This document shows positions 20,044 to 34,013 of a stretch of DNA of 64,000 nt, piece after piece; position 1 is the stretch's first letter, and the number at the start of each line of letters is the position of its first letter. The notes below the pieces were generated by a model, which saw nothing but the letters and a program-made list of their open reading frames with translations, ran no database searches and was not told where the DNA came from. The stretch is taken from NCBI RefSeq assembly GCF_021117345.1, contig NZ_CP088261.1, positions 2,294,001 to 2,358,000 of the forward strand. The letters are read 5' to 3'. Both the position numbers and the translations under genes were made by a program. Source of the DNA: Microbacterium sp. cx-55 (GTDB taxonomy: Bacteria > Actinomycetota > Actinomycetes > Actinomycetales > Microbacteriaceae).

Positions 20044-20172
20044 TTTTCCACCGTTGTCCCCATCTACAACACAGGTTTTCCACCGTTTCATCCACAGGCG
20101 ACGGCGTGTCGCGGACCCTGTGAAATCGCAGATCCAGGGCCCGATCGCTCCTTTTTCGAGAAGTAATCCACA
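20044..20172. promoter_or_regulatory. Direct repeats and DnaA-box-like cluster upstream of the nrd operon
   Basis: TTTTCCACCGTT occurs at 20044 and 20076, 32 bases apart. TTGTCCCCA (20054), TCATCCACA (20088) and TAATCCACA (20164) each differ by one base from a DnaA box (TTGTCCACA or TTATCCACA). DnaA controls nrd genes in some bacteria; here it is inference. Confidence 0.4.
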
Positions 20173-20229
20173 GGTCCGACGCTACGCCGGGCCACCGACA
20201 TCCGAATTCTGACCCCGCCCACGTCTCGG

Positions 20230-20273
20230 CGTGTCGCAGCGGTGTCCGCGGGGTGTCCTCGTGGTGTCCGCCC
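20230..20273. repeat. 11-base tandem repeat upstream of the MFS gene
   Basis: GGTGTCCGCGG, GGTGTCCTCGT and GGTGTCCGCCC at 20241, 20252 and 20263, with a weaker first copy at 20230. The period equals about one helical turn and the array ends 31 bases before the -10 box. Confidence 0.75.
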
Positions 20274-20304
20274 GTGCCGCTCGGCGGCGGGCACGGCGGC
20301 GCGA

Positions 20305-20310
20305 TACCGT
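20305..20310 (+). promoter_or_regulatory. Leaderless -10 box of the MFS gene
   Basis: TACCGT, 6 bases before GTG 20317. Confidence 0.6.
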
Positions 20311-20316
20311 TGTGCA

Positions 20317-21522
20317 GTGGCGGGCTATCGGGATCTCTTACGTACTCCGGGCGTCGGGCGAATCATCGCCGCCCAGCTGACGGCCCGGTTCCCCAACGGC
20401 ATGACCAGCCTCGGCATCCTGCTCCACATCGAGTTCGTCACCGGCTCGTACGGTGCGGCCGGACTCGTGCTCGCGGCGACCTCGGTCGGACAGGCCATCG
20501 CCGGGCCCGTCACGAGCCGTTGGATGGGCCTCTGGGGCATGCGGAAGGTCATCACGCTCACGATGTTCGTGTGCGCGGCGGCGATCGCCGCGATCGCGCT
20601 CATCACGATGGAACTGCCGGGGTACATGGCGCTCGGGTTCATCGCCGGACTGTCCACTCCCCCGATCCAGTCCGCCGCGCGGACGATCTACCCGAAGCTC
20701 GTGAACTCCCGCCAGCTCACCCCTCTCTACTCGCTCGACGCGTCGCTGCAGGAGATCATCTGGATCCTGGCGCCCGTCGTCATCACCCTCGTGGCCACCC
20801 AGGTCGGCACCTGGGAGTCCCTCATCCTCATCGTGGTGATCCTGATCGGGGGCGGCGCCTGGTTCGTGCTCTCCCCCGAGGTCGGCCGCGTCCGCATCCC
20901 GCGCAGCAAGCGCCGATTCGGCAAGGTGCTGGCGCGCCCCACCGTCCTGCTCGCCACCGTCATCGGGCTCCTCCTCATCGGCGCCTGCTCGGCGGTCGAG
21001 GCCGGCGTCGTCGCGACCTTCGGCCACGGGGGCCTCGAAGCCGGTCTCGTGCTGGCGATCTTCTCCGTCGGCAGCCTCGCCGGCGGCCTCTCCTTCGGAC
21101 ACATCCCGATGGGGCCGTGGGCGATGGCGCGGCGGATGACGATCGTCGCGGTCGGACTCGCCCTCACCATGATCTCGCTCGATGTCTGGTGGCTGAGCGG
21201 CACGCTCTTCCTCGCCGGCATCGGAATCGCTCCGGCCCTCGCCGTGCTGTTCGCGATCACGTCCGCGAGCGTCAAGTTCAGCGACACCGCCGAGGCGTAC
21301 GGCTGGGTGGGCACCGGGCAGCTGATCGGCGCGGCCGCGGGCTCCGCCGTCGCCGGGTTCCTCATCGACGGGGTCGGCCCCCAGGGCGCCTACATCGCCG
21401 CCGCGGTCTTCGGCGTCGCGGGCGTCATCGTCTCGGTCGTCTTCGTCCGCGGCTTCCCCGATCTCCGCCACCGGGATCCGAGCCCCATCCCCGACACCGA
21501 GCCGACTCACATCATCACCTGA
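20317..21522 (+). CDS. Major facilitator superfamily transporter
   Basis: 401 residues with about 12 hydrophobic segments and a basic central loop (VGRVRIPRSKRRFGKVLARP) between the two six-helix halves. The second segment region shows an MFS-type motif (SRWMGLWGMRKV). Substrate is unknown; the family includes many drug exporters. GTG 20317 was chosen over upstream ATG 20242 because of the leaderless -10 box and because the product then starts immediately before helix 1. Tandem 11-base repeats upstream suggest specific regulation. Confidence 0.85.
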   Translation: MAGYRDLLRTPGVGRIIAAQLTARFPNGMTSLGILLHIEFVTGSYGAAGLVLAATSVGQAIAGPVTSRWMGLWGMRKVITLTMFVCAAAIAAIALITMELPGYMALGFIAGLSTPPIQSAARTIYPKLVNSRQLTPLYSLDASLQEIIWILAPVVITLVATQVGTWESLILIVVILIGGGAWFVLSPEVGRVRIPRSKRRFGKVLARPTVLLATVIGLLLIGACSAVEAGVVATFGHGGLEAGLVLAIFSVGSLAGGLSFGHIPMGPWAMARRMTIVAVGLALTMISLDVWWLSGTLFLAGIGIAPALAVLFAITSASVKFSDTAEAYGWVGTGQLIGAAAGSAVAGFLIDGVGPQGAYIAAAVFGVAGVIVSVVFVRGFPDLRHRDPSPIPDTEPTHIIT

Positions 21523-21629
21523 CCGCCTTTCGTCGATCGCACTTTCCGGAAGGAACGGAGGGGAGCGAGGATGCGGCGGGGCCCGTCACAGCGCGCAACA
21601 CGCACGGCGCAGCCCATCGGGTTCGGCTC

Positions 21630-21635
21630 TACGCT
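21630..21635 (+). promoter_or_regulatory. Leaderless -10 box of the hydrolase operon
   Basis: TACGCT, 6 bases before ATG 21642. Confidence 0.6.
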
Positions 21636-21641
21636 CGAGGT

Positions 21642-22400
21642 ATGCCCGCTTCCGTCGTCCTGCCCCGTCTCGCCTGGGGAAGTCCTGCCGCCGACCGTCA
21701 TGCGCTGCTGATCCACGGCCTCGGCTCGTCCGCCGCCCTGATGTGGCGCTACGGCACGGCTCTGGCTGAAGACGGCTGGTACGCCGTCGCCGTCGATCTG
21801 CGCGGTCACGCGCAGGCGCCGCGCGCGCTCGATTACTCGATCGCGGCGTACGCCGCCGACGTTGCCGCCACGACCTCCGAGCGCGCAAACCCGTGGGATC
21901 TCGTCATCGGGCACTCTCTGGGAGGCGCCGCCGCCGTTCGCGCGTCGGCCGATCACCCGGACTGGACCGCGCGGCTCATCCTCGTCGACCCCGCACTCCA
22001 TCTCCTGCCCGCCGACCGCGAGATCGTGCGCAACAGCCAGGAGGCCGCGTTCGCCGATCCGACGCCCGAAGCGGTGCGCGCCCAGCATCCGCGCTGGCAC
22101 CCGCAAGACATCGAACTCAAGGCGACCGCGGCGCAGCAGGCCAGCGTGTGGGCGGTCGAGCAGACCAACGAGCAGAACCCGCAGTGGGACGAGCGCGACG
22201 CCGCTGCGCGCCTCGCGGTGCCGACCCACGTGCTCGGATCCGACCCGGCCGTCTACAGCATCTTCACCGGCGGCACCGCCGCGGAGGTGCTCGCCTCGAA
22301 CGACCGCATCACGATGTCGATCGTGGAAAAGGCGGGCCACTCGCCGCACCGGGATCGCCCGGCCGCCACCGTCGCCGCGCTCCGGAAGGCGCTCGCATGA
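21642..22400 (+). CDS. Alpha/beta-hydrolase
   Basis: 252 residues. Oxyanion region LLIHGLGSSAALMW, nucleophile elbow IGHSLGGAAA with the catalytic Ser, and a late EKAGHSPHRD supplying the His; the acid is probably in the HVLGSDPAVYS region. Substrate unknown. ATG 21642 has a -10 box 6 bases upstream. First gene of a coupled trio: its stop overlaps the start of the acyl-CoA dehydrogenase-like gene. Confidence 0.85.
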   Translation: MPASVVLPRLAWGSPAADRHALLIHGLGSSAALMWRYGTALAEDGWYAVAVDLRGHAQAPRALDYSIAAYAADVAATTSERANPWDLVIGHSLGGAAAVRASADHPDWTARLILVDPALHLLPADREIVRNSQEAAFADPTPEAVRAQHPRWHPQDIELKATAAQQASVWAVEQTNEQNPQWDERDAAARLAVPTHVLGSDPAVYSIFTGGTAAEVLASNDRITMSIVEKAGHSPHRDRPAATVAALRKALA

Positions 22401-23566
22401 CGTTCGACGCGGCCCGGTATCTTCCCGACGATCTGCTCGAACGCATCCGCTCGCGCGCGGCCGGCGTCGATCGCGACAACGTCTTCCCGGAGGACGACCT
22501 GCGCGAACTCCGCGACGCCGGTTACCTCTCCATCCTCGTGCCCGCCGACCGCGGAGGTGCGGGGCTAAGTCTGGCCGAAGCATCCGTTCTCCAGCAGCGC
22601 CTCGCGACGGCGGCGCCCGCCACGGCGCTCGCGATCAACATGCACCTCGTCTGGACCGGGGTCGCGAAGGTTCTGCGCGATCGCGGCATCGACGACCTCG
22701 CGTTCGTGCAGACCGGGTCGGTCGCCGGCGAAGTCTTCGCCTTCGGCATCAGCGAGGCCGGCAACGACCTGGTGCTGTTCGGCAGCGGAACGGATGCGGT
22801 CCCCCGCGCCGACGGCTCGTACGCCTTCACGGGCACGAAGATCTTCACGTCTCTCTCCCCCGTCTGGACGCAGCTCGGCCTGCACGGGTTGGATACGACA
22901 TCGCCGGATGGCCCCCAGCTCGTGTACGCCTTCGTGCCGCGGAGCGACGCCGTCGTGACGCGCGATGACTGGGACACGGTCGGAATGCGCGGCACCCAGT
23001 CTCGGACGACGGAGCTCCACGGCGCCGTCGCGCCCGCCGAGCGCGTGGTGCGCCGGATCACCCCCGGGCCGAACCCCGATCCGATCGTCTTCGGAATCTA
23101 CAGCGTCTTCGAGATCCTCGTGGCGTCGGTCTACACGGGGATCGCGCGACGCGCCCTCGACCTCGCCGTCGATGCCGCACGCACCCGCCGGTCGAAGAAG
23201 ACCGGGCGGGCGTACAGCCAGGACGGCGACATTCGCTGGCGGGTGGCGGAGATGGCCCTCGCCTACGACGCCCTCGGCCCGCAGCTCGACGCCCTCGCCC
23301 ACGACGTGGATGCGGCGACCGATCACGGTCCGCGCTGGTTCTCGCTGCTCGCCGGCCTGAAGCACCGCGCTACCGCCACGGCCAAGCAGGTCGTCGACGA
23401 AGCCATCCTCGTCGCCGGGGGGTCGTCGTACTTCTCTTCGAATGAGCTCGGGCGCCTCTACCGAGACGTGCTCGCCGGCGCTTTCCACCCCTCCGACCCC
23501 GAGTCGGCGCACGCGACCGTCGCGTCCGCCTGGCTCGGTCCGCTCGACGAACAGGAGTCGCGATGA
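22397..23566 (+). CDS. Acyl-CoA dehydrogenase-family flavoprotein
   Basis: 389 residues. The N-terminal helical domain ([19 protein letters not shown]), the beta domain ([27 protein letters not shown]) and the C-terminal four-helix domain ([41 protein letters not shown]) fit the acyl-CoA dehydrogenase fold with FAD. Some relatives are flavin monooxygenases rather than dehydrogenases, so the reaction is unsure. Overlaps both neighbours by 4 bases and should be co-translated with the hydrolase and the aldo-keto reductase. Confidence 0.85.
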   Translation: MTFDAARYLPDDLLERIRSRAAGVDRDNVFPEDDLRELRDAGYLSILVPADRGGAGLSLAEASVLQQRLATAAPATALAINMHLVWTGVAKVLRDRGIDDLAFVQTGSVAGEVFAFGISEAGNDLVLFGSGTDAVPRADGSYAFTGTKIFTSLSPVWTQLGLHGLDTTSPDGPQLVYAFVPRSDAVVTRDDWDTVGMRGTQSRTTELHGAVAPAERVVRRITPGPNPDPIVFGIYSVFEILVASVYTGIARRALDLAVDAARTRRSKKTGRAYSQDGDIRWRVAEMALAYDALGPQLDALAHDVDAATDHGPRWFSLLAGLKHRATATAKQVVDEAILVAGGSSYFSSNELGRLYRDVLAGAFHPSDPESAHATVASAWLGPLDEQESR

Positions 23567-24567
23567 CCGCGATCGACAGCATCCGACTCGGCGACGATCT
23601 CGTCGTCAGCGCCCTCGGTTACGGCGCCATGAGCCTCAGCGATGTCTACGGCCCGGTGGACGACGAGACGGCTCTCGCGACGCTGACGCACGCCGTGGAC
23701 CGGGGGCTCACGTTCGTCGACACCGCCAACATCTACGGGGCCGGCCGAAGTGAGCGGACCATCTCGCGCCTGATCGCCACCCGTCGCGACGACATCGTCC
23801 TCGCCACGAAGTTCGGCATCGACGGCGGACGGATCGGACGACGCGGGATCCGCGGCGACGCCGCCTACGTGCACGAGCAGATCGATGCGAGCCTGCAACG
23901 GCTCGGAACCGACCACGTCGACCTCTACTACCAGCACCGCGTCGACCCGAACGTACCGATCGAGGAGACGGTCGGCGCGATGGCCGAGCTCGTCGCAGCG
24001 GGCAAGGTCCGCCATCTCGGGTTGTCCGAAGCGACGGCCGACGAGATCCGGCGGGCCCACGCCGTGCATCCGATCGCTGCCGTGCAGACCGAGTGGAGTG
24101 TCGTCAGTCGCGACGTCGAGCTCTCGGTCGTGCCGACCGTGGCAGAGCTGGGTATCGGTTTCGTGCCGTATTCGCCGCTCAGCCGCGCGTGGCTGACCGA
24201 CGGCTTCGCCCCAGAACAGATCGGCGACGGCGACGGCCGGCCGAAGTTCCCGCGGTTCCTCCCCGAGAATCTGGCCGCCAACGCTCCGCTTCGCGCCGAC
24301 TATCTCTCGATCGCCGCACGGCACGACCTCACCGGCGCCCAGCTCGCGCTCGCCTGGCTCTACACGCGCGCAGACGCGATCGGGGTCTCGATCGCACCGA
24401 TTCCCGGATCCCGGTTCGCCTCGCACGTGGACGAGTGGATCCCGGCGGTCGCGGTGAGACTGGATGCGGCCGCCATGCAGGAGCTCGACGGTGTCGCCGG
24501 CCGGATCGCGGGCAACCGCAGTTTCGACCCGAACTGGACGAGTCAGCGCGGCGACCTGGTCGGCTGA
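23563..24567 (+). CDS. Aldo/keto reductase
   Basis: 334 residues with the TIM-barrel AKR signatures: [20 protein letters not shown] (Asp and Tyr of the catalytic tetrad), VLATKFGI (Lys), [17 protein letters not shown] (His), and the NADPH site [13 protein letters not shown]. Likely a NADPH-dependent carbonyl reductase of the AKR13-like group. Last of the coupled three-gene operon and convergent with a CsoR-like gene. Confidence 0.93.
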   Translation: MTAIDSIRLGDDLVVSALGYGAMSLSDVYGPVDDETALATLTHAVDRGLTFVDTANIYGAGRSERTISRLIATRRDDIVLATKFGIDGGRIGRRGIRGDAAYVHEQIDASLQRLGTDHVDLYYQHRVDPNVPIEETVGAMAELVAAGKVRHLGLSEATADEIRRAHAVHPIAAVQTEWSVVSRDVELSVVPTVAELGIGFVPYSPLSRAWLTDGFAPEQIGDGDGRPKFPRFLPENLAANAPLRADYLSIAARHDLTGAQLALAWLYTRADAIGVSIAPIPGSRFASHVDEWIPAVAVRLDAAAMQELDGVAGRIAGNRSFDPNWTSQRGDLVG

Positions 24568-24577
24568 CGTCGAGCGG

Positions 24578-24850
24578 TTACTTGCCGGAGAAGTCGAACG
24601 CTTTCAGTAGCTCCGCGACCGCTTGGTCGCGGTCCTCTCCACCCGCGTCGAACATCTCGGTCACGTGGGTGCGGAGGTGGTTCTCGAGCAGCAGCTTGTT
24701 CAGCGACTCGAGCGAACGTTGGATGGCGCGGGACTGCGTGATGACATCCATGCAGTAGTCCTCGGCCTCGATCATCTTCGAGAGGCCCCGCAACTGCCCC
24801 TCGAGGATACTGGTGCGGTGGAGCGCGCGCTTCTTGATGTCGTCGATCAC
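24578..24850 (-). CDS. CsoR/FrmR-family repressor with C-H-H ligand set
   Basis: 90 residues, all-helical DUF156 fold. The metal-site positions of CsoR (Cys-His-Cys) are Cys33, His58 and His62 here (DYCMDVITQS and ENHLRTHV), so the last Cys is His. Members respond to Cu(I), Ni/Co, formaldehyde or sulfane sulfur; the changed ligand set makes Cu(I) less certain. GTG 24850 has a TACTCT box exactly 6 bases upstream. No transporter or metal chaperone is adjacent, so the target is unknown. Confidence 0.87.
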   Translation of the reverse strand: MIDDIKKRALHRTSILEGQLRGLSKMIEAEDYCMDVITQSRAIQRSLESLNKLLLENHLRTHVTEMFDAGGEDRDQAVAELLKAFDFSGK

Positions 24851-24856
24851 GCGTTC

Positions 24857-24862
24857 AGAGTA
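24857..24862 (-). promoter_or_regulatory. Leaderless -10 box of the CsoR-like gene
   Basis: TACTCT on the minus strand, 6 bases before GTG 24850. Only 32 bases separate this start from the divergent DUF445 start. Confidence 0.6.
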
Positions 24863-24882
24863 CGCCGTGCGAGGATGGCCGA

Positions 24883-26157
24883 ATGGCCCGCACACCGATG
24901 GCTCTGCTGAGCGCCGCAGACCAGGAACGCGCACGCGGACTGCGTCTGATGAAGGGCATCGCTCTCGGCGCGCTGATCGCCCTCGCGGTCGTCTTCGTGA
25001 TCGCCTTCTCCCTGCAGGGGCGCTTTCCCTGGCTCGCGTACGTCCGTGCGGCGGCCGAGGGCGGAATGGTCGGTGCGCTCGCGGACTGGTTCGCCGTCAC
25101 GGCGCTCTTCCGACGCCCCCTCGGACTGCCGATCCCGCACACCGCGATCATCCCGACCCGCAAGAACGAGATCGGCCGCACGCTCGGGGAGTTCGTCGAG
25201 ACGAATTTCCTTTCCGGCGACGTCATCCGCGCCCGGCTCTCCGCGACCCCGATCGCCGCGCGTCTCGGCGAGTGGCTGCGCACCCCCGAGCACGCCGAAC
25301 GCGTCGCCTCGGAGGCCGCGACCATCATCGCGAACGTCCTCGAGGCACTCAGCGACGAAGACGTGCAGGACGTCATCACCGACCTCGCCCGCGAACACCT
25401 GATCGTCCCCGAATGGGGCCCGCCCCTCGGGGGCTGGCTCGAGCGGCTCGTCGCGACCGGCGCGCATCACCAGGCCGTCGACCTCGCCGCCGACAGCATC
25501 GGCACGTGGCTCGAGTCGAACCGCGACGCGTTCGCCGGGCTCCTGTCGCGCCGGCTGCCGTCGTGGGTACCGTCGATGGTGCACAACCTGATCGACGAAG
25601 CCGCCTATCACGAGGCCGTGAAGTTCACCGCGGCGGTGCGCGCCGACCCGGAGCACCGCGCGCGTCTCGCGATCGACACGTACCTCGAGCGCCTCGCCGA
25701 TAACCTTCAGCACGACCCCGAGACGATCGGACGCTTCGAGGACGCCAAGACGACGGTCTTCGATTCGCCGCGCGTGCGGGAGCTCGCCGCAGACGCGTGG
25801 ACGACCGCGAAGAACGGTCTCGTCACGGCTCTCCACGACGAAGACAGCGGCCTGCGCCGCCGGGGCGCCGCGGCGCTCGCGGAGATCGGCGATCGCCTGG
25901 TCACCGATGAGACCGTGCAGCGCCGGGTCGATGGCTGGGTGACGGATGCGGCGGTCTTCCTCGTCGAGCGCTACCGCCACGACATCGCGTCGGTCATCAC
26001 CGACACGGTCGAGCGCTGGGACGCGGCGGAGACCAGCGAGAAGATCGAGCTCATGGTCGGGCGGGATCTCCAGTACATCCGCCTGAACGGCACGATCGTC
26101 GGATCTCTCGCCGGACTTCTGATCTTCACGGTCGCGCACGCGATCTTCGGCGCGTAA
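24883..26157 (+). CDS. DUF445 membrane-anchored protein
   Basis: 424 residues. One or two N-terminal hydrophobic segments (ALGALIALAVVFVIAFSLQG), then the DUF445 core WLAYVRAAAEGGMVGALADWFAVTALFRRPLGLPIPHTAIIP and a long helical region, ending in another hydrophobic helix (IVGSLAGLLIFTVAHAIFG). The family is widespread and of unknown function. The start is divergent from the CsoR-like gene, so both may be controlled together. An earlier ATG at 24875 is out of frame. Confidence 0.88.
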   Translation: MARTPMALLSAADQERARGLRLMKGIALGALIALAVVFVIAFSLQGRFPWLAYVRAAAEGGMVGALADWFAVTALFRRPLGLPIPHTAIIPTRKNEIGRTLGEFVETNFLSGDVIRARLSATPIAARLGEWLRTPEHAERVASEAATIIANVLEALSDEDVQDVITDLAREHLIVPEWGPPLGGWLERLVATGAHHQAVDLAADSIGTWLESNRDAFAGLLSRRLPSWVPSMVHNLIDEAAYHEAVKFTAAVRADPEHRARLAIDTYLERLADNLQHDPETIGRFEDAKTTVFDSPRVRELAADAWTTAKNGLVTALHDEDSGLRRRGAAALAEIGDRLVTDETVQRRVDGWVTDAAVFLVERYRHDIASVITDTVERWDAAETSEKIELMVGRDLQYIRLNGTIVGSLAGLLIFTVAHAIFGA

Positions 26158-26162
26158 GGCGA

Positions 26163-26168
26163 TAGCGT
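26163..26168 (+). promoter_or_regulatory. Leaderless -10 box
   Basis: TAGCGT, 6 bases before GTG 26175. Confidence 0.6.
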
Positions 26169-26174
26169 GAGCGC

Positions 26175-26537
26175 GTGCCCGGCTCCGCAGACCAGCTGCT
26201 CTTCGCATACGGCACGCTTCTGCGCCCGACCACGCAGCTCGATGTCTTCGGGCGGCTGGTTCACGCCGACGACGACATCCTCCCCGGGTACGCGCTGCGC
26301 TACTGCGACGGCGAAGATCCCCGGGCCGCGGACCCTGCGGCGCACACGGTTCTCCCCCTCCTCCGTCCGACCGGCAGTGAGCTCGACAAGGTGCCCGGAC
26401 AGCTGTTACATCTGAGTCCGGACGAGCTCGATGCGGCCGACGAGTTCCAGGTGCCGTTGTACCGGCGCGCACGCGTGACGGTGGCCAGCGGGCGTCGGGC
26501 CTGGCTCTATCTCCGCAGACCGGAGGCGACCGCATGA
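26175..26537 (+). CDS. Gamma-glutamylcyclotransferase-like (AIG2-type) protein
   Basis: 120 residues with the fold's entry motif LLFAYGTLLRP and the acidic segment LDAADEFQVPLYRRARV, where the Glu is the usual general base. Family members cyclise gamma-glutamyl amines or act on related amides; the substrate is unknown. GTG 26175 is leaderless-type. The stop overlaps the next start, so the two genes are coupled. Confidence 0.82.
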   Translation: MPGSADQLLFAYGTLLRPTTQLDVFGRLVHADDDILPGYALRYCDGEDPRAADPAAHTVLPLLRPTGSELDKVPGQLLHLSPDELDAADEFQVPLYRRARVTVASGRRAWLYLRRPEATA

Positions 26538-27004
26538 TCGAACTGACGATCGCCCGGCACGCGGATGCGGCCTGGGGATCCGCCACGCAGACCGATCACG
26601 ACCGGCCGCTGAGCGCGAAAGGACGACGTGACGCCGCCCGGATGGCGACCGTCCTGCAAGAGCAGTCGCCGCACGCGTGTCGAGTCATCTGCAGCACCGC
26701 CGTCCGCGCCCGCGACACGGCGGCGGTCTATGCGCACGCGCTGGGGGTTGCCCTCGAGGAGGACGAGCGACTCTACGGCGCCGAACCGGACGCCCTCCTG
26801 GCGGTCGCGGGAGGAAGCGGCACCGACCGCATCCTGCTCGTGGCACACGATCCGGGGCTCAGCTCTCTGGCCTTCGCTCTGACCGGTACGGTCACGGGGA
26901 TGCCGACCGCGGCGATCCTCCACCTCCAGTGGGCGTCGGCCACCTGGGCCGAGGCGCTCGGACGCTCACCGGATTCCTGGTCGTTCGACCACCCGTCACG
27001 CTGA
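26534..27004 (+). CDS. SixA-like histidine phosphatase
   Basis: 156 residues of the histidine phosphatase superfamily: catalytic ARHADAAWG (RHA in place of RHG), RPLSAKGRRDA, STAVRARDTA, and VAHDPGLSSL with the second His. SixA proteins remove phosphate from phosphohistidine. Starts within the stop of the preceding gene (ATGA) and is convergent with the methyltransferase. Confidence 0.88.
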   Translation: MIELTIARHADAAWGSATQTDHDRPLSAKGRRDAARMATVLQEQSPHACRVICSTAVRARDTAAVYAHALGVALEEDERLYGAEPDALLAVAGGSGTDRILLVAHDPGLSSLAFALTGTVTGMPTAAILHLQWASATWAEALGRSPDSWSFDHPSR

Positions 27005-27009
27005 GGGCG

Positions 27010-27807
27010 TCAGCCGGCGGCGATGATCTCTCCGTGGGGCATGAGGAACCATCCGTCGGGCGCTTCGGCCCACGCTCGCCATCCCGCGGCGATGCGTTCC
27101 AGCCCGGCCCGATCGGTGACCCCGAGTTCGACGGCGTGCTGAGCGAAAGACGACTCCAGGGCACGCTCCGCCCAGAGACCGCCCCACCACGCGCGGTCCT
27201 CGTCGTTCTCGAACAACCAGAGCGATGCGGATGCGGTGATCTCGGAGAAGCCGGCCTCGCGCGCCCAGGACTTCAGCTTGCGCCCCGCGGACGGGTCGCC
27301 CGCGACGAGCCGGTGTACGCGCAGGTAGACGTCGTGCCACTCGGCGAGGGCCGGCAGGAGCGGGTACCAGATCACTCCCTCGTAGTCGACGTCGCGCGCG
27401 GCGACGACACCGTCACCGACGACCCGTCGGAACTCGCGCAGAGCGTCGACGGGCCGGGCGAGGTGCTGCAGGACCTGGTGGGCGTGCACGATGTCGAACG
27501 ATGCATCGGCGTGCGACAGCGCGTAGGCGTCGTCGGTGTCGAAGGTCACGTTGCCGACGTGCTCGGATGCGGCGTACGCGCGTGCGCGTGCCACAACATC
27601 GGCTGCGGCGTCGATACCGATGACCTCTGCCGGCGCCACGCGCCGAGCGATGTCGACCGTGATCGTGCCGGGGCCGGCGCCCACGTCGAGCACTCGCGCG
27701 CCGGGAACGAATCGGCTCTCCACATACGCAGCGGAGTTGTCGACGGTGCGCCACTCGTGTGCGCGAAGCACGCTGGCGTGGTGTCCGTGGGTGTAGCTAT
27801 CGGCCAT
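27010..27807 (-). CDS. SAM-dependent methyltransferase, class I
   Basis: 265 residues. SAM site VLDVGAGPGTITVDIARR, acidic strand VIGIDAAADVV, and HAHQVLQHLARPVDALREFRRV in the UbiE/MenG-like style. The C-terminal half (GLWAERALESSF to the end) resembles small-molecule methyltransferases, but the acceptor is unknown. ATG 27807 has TAGTCT 6 bases upstream. Lies between the SixA-like gene and the end of the rRNA operon. Confidence 0.88.
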   Translation of the reverse strand: MADSYTHGHHASVLRAHEWRTVDNSAAYVESRFVPGARVLDVGAGPGTITVDIARRVAPAEVIGIDAAADVVARARAYAASEHVGNVTFDTDDAYALSHADASFDIVHAHQVLQHLARPVDALREFRRVVGDGVVAARDVDYEGVIWYPLLPALAEWHDVYLRVHRLVAGDPSAGRKLKSWAREAGFSEITASASLWLFENDEDRAWWGGLWAERALESSFAQHAVELGVTDRAGLERIAAGWRAWAEAPDGWFLMPHGEIIAAG

Positions 27808-27813
27808 GAACCG

Positions 27814-27819
27814 AGACTA
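27814..27819 (-). promoter_or_regulatory. Leaderless -10 box of the methyltransferase
   Basis: TAGTCT on the minus strand, 6 bases before ATG 27807. Confidence 0.6.
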
Positions 27820-27863
27820 AGCGAGCGGGGGATGCCGCTCGCTCATGTGACGAAAACGCAAAA

Positions 27864-27902
27864 ACGGGCATTGTCGCGCGATGATCGCGTAACAATGCCC
27901 GT
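27864..27902 (-). terminator. Second rRNA operon terminator
   Basis: Perfect 11-base arms ACGGGCATTGT and ACAATGCCCGT; on the minus strand the hairpin is followed by a U-rich run (TTTTTGCGTTTTCG). Canonical intrinsic terminator. Confidence 0.9.
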
Positions 27903-27942
27903 CGGCAGGAACACTCCTTCTGGAGGGTGTCCGTAACGCAGG

Positions 27943-27970
27943 AAAGGCCACCCGTCACTGGGTGGCCTTT
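27943..27970 (-). terminator. First rRNA operon terminator
   Basis: 11-base arms AAAGGCCACCC and GGGTGGCCTTT with a 6-base loop, about 20 bases after the 5S gene. Two terminators in series are usual for rRNA operons. Confidence 0.85.
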
Positions 27971-27988
27971 ACTGTTTTGTGAAAAGAA

Positions 27989-28106
27989 GTCCGGCGGTGT
28001 CCTACTCTCCCACAGGGTCCCCCCTGCAGTACCATCGGCGCTGAGAGGCTTAGCTTCCGGGTTCGGAATGTGACCGGGCGTTTCCCTCTCGCTATGGCCG
28101 CCGAAA
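27989..28106 (-). rRNA. rrf: 5S ribosomal RNA
   Basis: About 118 bases beginning on the minus strand at TTTCGGCGGCCATAGCG and ending at GGACACCGCCGGAC, with the conserved CCGAACCCGGAAGCTAAG segment. Last gene of a 16S-23S-5S operon. Ends are estimated within a few bases. Confidence 0.95.
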
Positions 28107-28205
28107 CACTATTGATGTTTCAGTCTGCATAACAACAGTATTGTGTTGTTCTGCGGTTCTCGACCGTACATCGAGAACCACTCAGTGGACGCGTAGCACC
28201 ATAAA

Positions 28206-33242
<5,037 letters not shown>

Positions 33243-33486
33243 AAGAAAAATACTGACCAACCGGAATAAGGTCGGACAGCGAGTTTGAACTGACCAAAAG
33301 GATGCCATTACTGACAATCCATAACGCCAACCCCCAAAAAGGAGATTGGACTTGATCCAAAGGAATCTCCCTAGCCAAAGCTAGACGAGGTTATTTGGCA
33401 TTTGACAAGTGCACGCTGTTGAGTTCTCAAGGATCGGACGCTCCCACCAGCTGACCTCACGGCCAACCCCGCAGGGCAACTTCACA

Positions 33487-33515
33487 ATCGTATGGTCCGT
33501 TTCAGTCTCTGTCAA
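33487..33515 (-). promoter_or_regulatory. rRNA promoter, proximal
   Basis: Minus strand TTGACA (33515-33510), 17-base spacer, TACGAT (33492-33487): near-consensus housekeeping promoter about 245 bases before the 16S gene. The leader contains the conserved TTGAGAACTCAACAGCGTGC antitermination element at about 33411-33430. Confidence 0.8.
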
Positions 33516-33686
33516 CTCGGCGTTTCCGCCGGTTTGCGGTCACGTACCGGAGTACTCGACCGACTGAATCGGGCCTCCCTTCACCGACACACACCAGGAG
33601 GCGTGATGTTTAGAAGGGGGTTGTCGCTACTTGAGGGGAACGGGGCTTCAGCCTCTCCGTTCTTCCCTGTGGGGCGAACAAGTAAG

Positions 33687-33715
33687 AATTTACGTGGATC
33701 CCGGGGAGCGGGCAA
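33687..33715 (-). promoter_or_regulatory. rRNA promoter, distal candidate
   Basis: Minus strand TTGCCC (33715-33710), 17-base spacer, TAAATT (33692-33687), 200 bases upstream of the proximal promoter. Tandem promoters are common for rRNA operons. No gene is seen between 33243 and 33850. Confidence 0.5.
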
Positions 33716-33851
33716 ATCCCGCCATCCCCCCGGGCGTGTCGCCCGTCTTTCCGCGGATCCGGGCCGCTCGTGCCGGATCCGCGCCCCGTGACGGCTCGGG
33801 ACTCGACGATGGCGGTCACTCCCCGTGGCCGGTCGCACCGCCCGATAACGC

Positions 33852-33882
33852 AAGAAGACCCCCGACAAGCGGGGGTCTTCTT
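33852..33882 (-). terminator. Terminator of tRNA-Ala
   Basis: 12-base arms AAGAAGACCCCC and GGGGGTCTTCTT with a 7-base loop, 5 bases past the tRNA CCA end. Confidence 0.85.
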
Positions 33883-33887
33883 TTCGT

Positions 33888-33963
33888 TGGTGGACCTGAG
33901 GGGATTCGAACCCCTGACCTCCTCGATGCGAACGAGGCGCGCTACCAACTGCGCCACAGGCCC
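33888..33963 (-). tRNA. tRNA-Ala(CGC)
   Basis: 76 bases including an encoded CCA. Acceptor GGGCCTG pairs with CAGGTCC; anticodon loop TTCGCAT gives anticodon CGC (Ala, codon GCG); T-loop GGTTCGAATCC. It lies upstream of, and in the same direction as, the rRNA operon but has its own terminator. Confidence 0.95.
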
Positions 33964-34013
33964 AAGAACCTCAACTACGTTAGCACGCACGAAACGGGCG
34001 TTCGTGCCACCGA

